DNA of 10,390 nucleotides from Balneolia bacterium (GTDB taxonomy: Bacteria; Bacteroidota; Rhodothermia; Balneolales; Cyclonatronaceae), in NCBI GenBank assembly GCA_003566395.1, contig PXDL01000280.1, positions 1-10,390 of the forward strand, written 5' to 3'. A program made the translations under genes and the position numbers. Shown here piece after piece: positions 6,669 through 10,390 of the stretch. Under the pieces are notes generated by a model, which searched no databases, was not told where the DNA came from, and was given only the letters and a program-made list of their open reading frames with translations. Within the stretch, counting starts at the first letter, position 1, and the number at the start of each line of letters is the position of its first letter.

Positions 6669-6700
6669 ATCCGGCGGTCAAAATTTTAAATCCGCCGGAT
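6669..6700. promoter_or_regulatory. Perfect 9-bp inverted repeat in the kinase leader
   Basis: ATCCGGCGG (6669-6677) is followed after 14 nt by its exact reverse complement CCGCCGGAT (6692-6700). The spacer is AT-only apart from one C and contains the palindrome AAAATTTT. The stem is GC-rich, so it could form a stable RNA hairpin in a leader or be a dyad operator on DNA. No T tract follows on the plus strand, which argues against an intrinsic terminator. A second small palindrome, CCTGAA-T-TTCAGG, lies at 6714-6726. Both are within 100 nt of the kinase start. Confidence 0.6.
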
Positions 6701-6752
6701 AAAAGGGTACCCGCCTGAATTTCAGGAAGTGTCTCTAAACCCGGCCAAGAAA

Positions 6753-6758
6753 TAAGGA
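6753..6758 (+). promoter_or_regulatory. Ribosome binding site of the histidine kinase
   Basis: TAAGGA lies 9 nt before the ATG at 6768. It is the clearest Shine-Dalgarno-like site in the window and supports that start. Confidence 0.6.
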
Positions 6759-6767
6759 AAAGCATCA

Positions 6768-7991
6768 ATGTCAAACACACCTGCGTATGTGGAGTGGATC
6801 GTGTGTCCGGTTCCGGAGAATGAGCATGCACGAATCAAGGCTCTGGAGAGGTATGAATCGTCTGAACATCCGCCTCTGCCTGAAGGCACTTTTGATCGTC
6901 TGGCAACGCTTGCGGCACGCATCACGGGGCTTCCGGTTTGTTTCATCAACCTTATCGGTCGGGACAAACAGTTTGCAAAAGCAAGCGCAGGTCATCCGGG
7001 CGAAGCTATACCTCGGAAAAAGAGCTTCTGCCAGTACACCATCATGCAAAATGATATTCTGGAAGTGTGCGATACCACAACGCACGAAATATTCTGCGAC
7101 AGTCCCTTCGTGAAGGCGGAATCGGAGTTGGTAATTCGTTACTACATCGGTGTGCCCCTGACCACGCCCGACGGACATAACATTGGGACGCTTTGTCTTA
7201 CGGATGACAAACCTAACGCCCTTACCGATGAGCACAAAGAGACTCTGAAAGTCTTGGCCGATGAGATTGTTTCTCATTATGAGCTGAAATCAGCCAAGTT
7301 GAAACTGGAGAAAATCAATAAGGAAAAAGATGAGCTGATTCGGATCGTTAGCCATGACCTCAGAAATCCGCTTAACGGTATAATTGGTTTTGCGGAATAC
7401 CTGAAATCCGAAATGCAAAACGAAGAACACCGGGAAATGCTCGGATTAATTGAAGATGCAGGTCAGGCAACGATGCGCATCGTCAATATACTGCTGAACT
7501 CCGATTACATAAAAAATGAAGCGTTCCGGCTAAACTGTGAGCGCCACAATGTTACCGAGCTTACCCGGGAGGTCATCGGACTTTTGCGTCCGTTCACCCT
7601 TATTAAAAAACAACAGATATCGCTTCACTTTACGGAAGATATCTACCGGACTCTTGATGCCGACAAATGGAAACAAATAGTCGGTAATCTGCTCAGTAAC
7701 GCTTCAAAATTCACCCCGAATGAGGGGAACATAGAATTGAGACTCAGGGTGGATGAGGAAATGGATAAGCTCGAACTGGAGCTTGAAGACAACGGAATCG
7801 GCATGGACGAAGCTATGGTCGGCCGGCTGTTCACGGGAAAAAAATCAATCCAGCGCGCGGGTACCAACGGGGAAGATTCATCCGGACTTGGTATGGTGCT
7901 TGTGAAACGATATGTCGAGCTTCACGACGGGACGGTTCAGGTGACCTCGAAGCCCGGAAAAGGCACACGGTTTGTTGTCCGGCTTCCGTAG
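6768..7991 (+). CDS. Soluble GAF-domain sensor histidine kinase
   Basis: A 407-residue cytoplasmic sensor kinase without TM segments. An N-terminal GAF domain (about 25-170) has the frequent family pattern: DRLATLAARITGLPVCFINLI, then FCQYTI, then YIGVPL and GTLCLTD. A short coiled linker (about 172-188) leads to HisKA with phospho-acceptor His196 in IVSHDLRNPL. The HATPase domain follows: N box with Asn307/Asn311 in GNLLSNASKF, G1 box DNGIGMD at 341-347, and G2 box SGLGM at 372-376. All catalytic motifs are intact. No receiver domain is attached and no response regulator gene lies beside it, so it is an orphan whose partner is elsewhere. The GAF Cys residues are not in a phytochrome-type chromophore context, so the signal is unknown. 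Confidence 0.9.
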   Translation: MSNTPAYVEWIVCPVPENEHARIKALERYESSEHPPLPEGTFDRLATLAARITGLPVCFINLIGRDKQFAKASAGHPGEAIPRKKSFCQYTIMQNDILEVCDTTTHEIFCDSPFVKAESELVIRYYIGVPLTTPDGHNIGTLCLTDDKPNALTDEHKETLKVLADEIVSHYELKSAKLKLEKINKEKDELIRIVSHDLRNPLNGIIGFAEYLKSEMQNEEHREMLGLIEDAGQATMRIVNILLNSDYIKNEAFRLNCERHNVTELTREVIGLLRPFTLIKKQQISLHFTEDIYRTLDADKWKQIVGNLLSNASKFTPNEGNIELRLRVDEEMDKLELELEDNGIGMDEAMVGRLFTGKKSIQRAGTNGEDSSGLGMVLVKRYVELHDGTVQVTSKPGKGTRFVVRLP

Positions 7992-8145
7992 GTTGTGCAG
8001 GGTGATGGCATTTGATGAAAACCCGCCACCGGATCAAAAGCATATACATGAGAGAGTATTCCGGAGCATGCTTGGCATCAGCCGGAGATTCCGTATTTTC
8101 AGAGAGTAATAATGTCGTACCCCTCCCAATATTTTACCCCTGAGA
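7992..8145. other. Spacer between histidine kinase and uup-like gene
   Basis: A 154-nt gap without a coding frame. No strong terminator or promoter box is recognisable. The last bases before the ABC-F start contain CCCCTGAGA, with no proper Shine-Dalgarno site. An ATG at 8112 is out of frame with the ABC-F gene. Read-through from the kinase gene is possible. Confidence 0.3.
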
Positions 8146-10050
8146 ATGACCTACCTTTCTGTTGAGAATCTTTCCAAAACTTTCGGAATCAAACCGCTAT
8201 TTGAAGGCATCACATTCGGGCTTGCTAAAGGGGATAAAACGGCACTGGTAGCACCGAACGGCACCGGCAAGTCAACCCTGTTGAAAGTGCTGGCCGGTAA
8301 AGAGTCGCCGGACGGCGGCAACGTGATGATCCGCAACGGATTACGGGTGGCGTTTTTGGAGCAGGAGCCTCAGCTTGGCGAGGGCCTCAGCATTCGCGAA
8401 TATATAGGTCGGGCTGATTCCGAGACGGCGGCCCTGGTACAACGATATGAAGCTGCGGTTCAGGCGCAGAGTGAAAACTATACGGATAAGACGCAGCAGG
8501 ATTTCGACAATGCACTGGCCGATATGGAAGCCGCCGGAGCATGGGACTACGAACAGCGCATGCAGAGTATCCTCGGCAAACTGGATATCCACGATCTGGA
8601 TCAGCCTGTTTCCACGCTTTCGGGGGGAGAGCGCAAGCGGGTGGCCCTGGCTTTCGTGCTGCTGGACAATCCGGACCTTTTACTGTTGGATGAGCCTACC
8701 AACCACCTCGATGTGGAAATGATTGAGTGGCTGGAAAGCTACCTGGCAAAAAGCAACCTCACCCTGCTTATGGTCACGCACGACAGGTATTTTCTTGACC
8801 GCGTGTGCAGCCATATAATCGAGATTGATGCCGGTAAGCTGTACCATCACAAAGGCAATTATCAGTATTACCTGGAGAAAAAGACGGAACGGCAGGAAAT
8901 TGAGCAGGTGGAGGTTGGAAAGGCGGGGCAGCTTTACAAGAAAGAGCTGGACTGGATGCGCCGCTCGCCCAAAGCCCGGACCACCAAATCGAAGTCACGG
9001 ATAGATGCGTTTTATGAAACCGAGAAAAAAGCCAAACAGAAGTCGGATGACCCAAGCCTGAATCTCGGGGGAAGTATGACCCGTATGGGCACAAAAATCC
9101 TGGAGCTTGAAGATGTGGATAAACGGTTTGATGAAACTGTTATCTTGAAAGGATTTTCATATGAGTTTCAGCGGGGAGAGCGAATCGGAATTATCGGACG
9201 GAACGGGGTCGGGAAAAGCACTTTCTTGAATATCATCACCGGCGAGGAGCCGTTCGATTCGGGGACCATGGATACCGGAACGACGATCGTGTACGGTCAC
9301 TATCGCCAAAAAGGGCTACAGCTCGACGAAGAGATGCGGGTGATTGATGTGATTAAGGAGATCGCCGAGTTCATCGAAATGGCGGACGGAAACCGTATTT
9401 CGGCCTCACAGTTTCTGGAACATTTCATGTTTCCGGGAAAGATGCAGTACACCCCGGTCGCGAAACTCAGCGGAGGTGAGCGCAGGCGGCTCGGACTCAT
9501 GATGGTGCTGATTAAAAATCCGAACTTTCTGATTCTTGACGAACCGACCAACGATCTTGATCTCGCCACCCTTAATAAGCTGGAAGAATTTCTGCTCAAT
9601 TTCCCAGGCTGCCTGATCATCGTATCTCACGATCGATTTTTTATGGACAAACTGGTGCAGCACTATTTTATCTTTGAAGGCGATGGAGTAATTCGCGATT
9701 TCAACGGCACCTACCGGGAATACCGCGCTATGAAAGATGCTGAAGCAGCGGAAGAGCGTGCCGGGCAGAACAGAAGCCGGGAAGCTGAAAAAAAGAAACC
9801 GGTTAAACCTCAAAAACCGGCGAAAAAAAAGGAATCGGACGGTCTTTCATTCAAAGAGCGGAAAGAGTATCAAAAGCTGGAGAAGGAGCTCGAAAAGCTT
9901 GGAGAGGAAAAGAGGAAGCTTGAGAATCAGATGAATCAATCGGGCTTGAATCCGGATCAGATTACGGAATATTCAACACAGTACGCCAAGCTGAATGAAG
10001 AGCTGGAAGCAAAAGAACTCAAATGGCTGGAACTGGCCGAGAGGGAGTGA
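8146..10050 (+). CDS. uup: ABC-F family ATPase, Uup type
   Basis: A 634-residue soluble protein with two ABC ATPase domains and no membrane domain, the ABC-F layout. Domain 1 has Walker A APNGTGKST (36-44), signature LSGGE (158-162), Walker B LLLLDEPTNHLD with catalytic Glu183, and H-loop His212. Domain 2 has GRNGVGKST (351-359), LSGGE (441-445), LILDEPTNDLD with Glu466, and His495. Between them lies a basic linker (about 240-300) with RRSPKARTTKSKSR, matching the P-site tRNA interaction motif region. After a Lys/Pro-rich tether (about 540-565) comes a charged coiled coil (567-634), the C-terminal domain that marks Uup, whose E. coli member is about 635 aa. ABC-F proteins act on ribosomes, and Uup has been linked to ribosome rescue and excision of transposons. 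The first Walker A Gly is Ala36, which I believe is common in this group. Uup assignment is by architecture. Confidence 0.9.
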   Translation: MTYLSVENLSKTFGIKPLFEGITFGLAKGDKTALVAPNGTGKSTLLKVLAGKESPDGGNVMIRNGLRVAFLEQEPQLGEGLSIREYIGRADSETAALVQRYEAAVQAQSENYTDKTQQDFDNALADMEAAGAWDYEQRMQSILGKLDIHDLDQPVSTLSGGERKRVALAFVLLDNPDLLLLDEPTNHLDVEMIEWLESYLAKSNLTLLMVTHDRYFLDRVCSHIIEIDAGKLYHHKGNYQYYLEKKTERQEIEQVEVGKAGQLYKKELDWMRRSPKARTTKSKSRIDAFYETEKKAKQKSDDPSLNLGGSMTRMGTKILELEDVDKRFDETVILKGFSYEFQRGERIGIIGRNGVGKSTFLNIITGEEPFDSGTMDTGTTIVYGHYRQKGLQLDEEMRVIDVIKEIAEFIEMADGNRISASQFLEHFMFPGKMQYTPVAKLSGGERRRLGLMMVLIKNPNFLILDEPTNDLDLATLNKLEEFLLNFPGCLIIVSHDRFFMDKLVQHYFIFEGDGVIRDFNGTYREYRAMKDAEAAEERAGQNRSREAEKKKPVKPQKPAKKKESDGLSFKERKEYQKLEKELEKLGEEKRKLENQMNQSGLNPDQITEYSTQYAKLNEELEAKELKWLELAERE

Positions 10051-10066
10051 GCAGGGGGCAGGAGGG

Positions 10067-10130
10067 CAGTGTGTCAGTGTCAACAGTGTGACAGGGTTCA
10101 TGTTGCAGATTCAGGGTACAGTTTCAGGTT
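10067..10130 (-). repeat. CTGAA...TGACAC intergenic repeat, copy 3 (inverted)
   Basis: Reverse-complemented, 10067-10093 matches the tail of copy 2 (3746-3772) at 24 of 27 positions, ending in the shared GACACACTG. Further along the minus strand, CCTGAAACTG and CCCTGAATCTG units lie where copies 1 and 2 have their CTGAA head. It begins 17 nt after the uup stop. Copies 2 and 3 are in opposite orientations and flank about 6.3 kb containing five genes. No open frame is present. Confidence 0.65.
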
Positions 10131-10390
10131 GCGGTGGCGAGTAAGCCATTTACGGACCAAATGACAATTATTTTTGGTTACCTCCTATATTTGCAAACAA
10201 TTGATTAGCATATATTTAGATTAGATAAACGCTTTTTTTTATAAGCGCTATTTGCCCCTAAATTCAATTCCTTCTTCATATCAAGCTAACAGAAAGTTGT
10301 CAACCTTTTTTGCCTGGGCCTCTACCCGTTCACATCTCACATTCAAAAAAAGGAAAAACTCCGGCTCTAAAATACTTTCCGGGTGGGGGG
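10131..10390. other. Right-edge AT-rich intergenic region, no gene seen
   Basis: This stretch holds no convincing coding region on either strand. It contains a TATATTTG box (10186-10193), a second TATATTTA (10211-10218), a small inverted repeat CGCTT/AAGCG enclosing a T run (10230-10247), and an A-rich region before the edge. It is probably the upstream region of a gene beyond the window. Confidence 0.4.
10186..10193 (+). promoter_or_regulatory. Possible Bacteroidota-type -7 box
   Basis: TATATTTG is an exact match to TAnnTTTG. The expected TTG -33 element is not at the right distance: a TTG lies only 9 nt upstream, and an ATGACA lies 19 nt upstream. The nearest plus-strand gene would be beyond the window. 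Weak promoter candidate. Confidence 0.35.

Noticed and set aside
6669..6700. Intrinsic terminator
   Set aside because: The 9-bp stem has a long 14-nt loop and is followed by AAAAGGG on the plus strand, with only a poor T run on the minus strand, so a terminator is unlikely.
6771..7277. Minus-strand 168-codon open frame inside the histidine kinase gene
   Set aside because: It is antisense to the GAF domain, which has strong family motifs in the other frame. The antisense peptide is rich in Arg, Cys and Phe with no motif.
6768..7300. Phytochrome-like photoreceptor GAF domain
   Set aside because: The Cys residues sit in FCQYTI and EVCDTT contexts common to plain GAF kinases; no chromophore-binding motif or PHY domain is present.
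8146..10050. Antibiotic-resistance ABC-F (ribosome protection type)
   Set aside because: The C-terminal coiled coil, length and linker fit the housekeeping Uup type; nothing in the context suggests resistance.
10202..10280. Short minus-strand peptide of about 24 codons starting near 10280
   Set aside because: It is Lys-rich and has no Shine-Dalgarno site, no hydrophobic core and no neighbour link. A frame this short is expected by chance in AT-rich sequence.

Overview
The window looks like an ordinary chromosomal segment of a free-living Gram-negative heterotroph. The best guess is the Balneolota/Rhodothermota/Bacteroidota assemblage. Support for this is indirect: TAnnTTTG-like -7 boxes, mostly AT-rich start regions instead of strong Shine-Dalgarno sites, an ABC-F protein whose first Walker A begins with Ala, a DUF885 enzyme, and GC-rich hairpin repeats between genes. 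Taxonomy is inference; no rRNA or tRNA is present.

Layout, left to right. Positions 1-509 are intergenic and repeat-rich: three copies of a hairpin element (74-308, two of them head-to-head), then one copy of a second repeat family (383-421). Next come two co-oriented genes 18 nt apart: a secreted GH31 alpha-glucosidase/alpha-transglucosylase (510-2936) and a chloramphenicol-acetyltransferase-fold acyltransferase (2955-3617). A convergent gap of 165 nt holds a decamer tandem repeat and another copy of the second repeat family. A two-TM protein with a PH-like C-terminal domain (3783-4283, minus) and a small lipoprotein resembling the ExbD/TolR periplasmic domain (4414-4713, plus) diverge from a 130-nt spacer. 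A DUF885 putative zinc peptidase (4724-6469, minus) ends only 10 nt from the lipoprotein stop. It diverges from a soluble GAF histidine kinase (6768-7991), whose upstream leader carries a perfect 9-bp inverted repeat. A Uup-type ABC-F ATPase (8146-10050) follows. The last 340 nt hold an inverted copy of the second repeat family and an AT-rich, promoter-like stretch, with no convincing gene.

How the genes fit together: only the GH31/acyltransferase pair looks like an operon. The DUF885 enzyme and the lipoprotein act outside the cytoplasm, and the kinase and ABC-F protein act inside. I see no mobile element gene, CRISPR array, defence locus or biosynthetic cluster. The best second looks are: the second repeat family, present in three gaps and in both orientations; the lipid-anchored ExbD/TolR-like domain lacking the usual TM helix; the GH31-acyltransferase pairing; and the structured leader of the orphan kinase.
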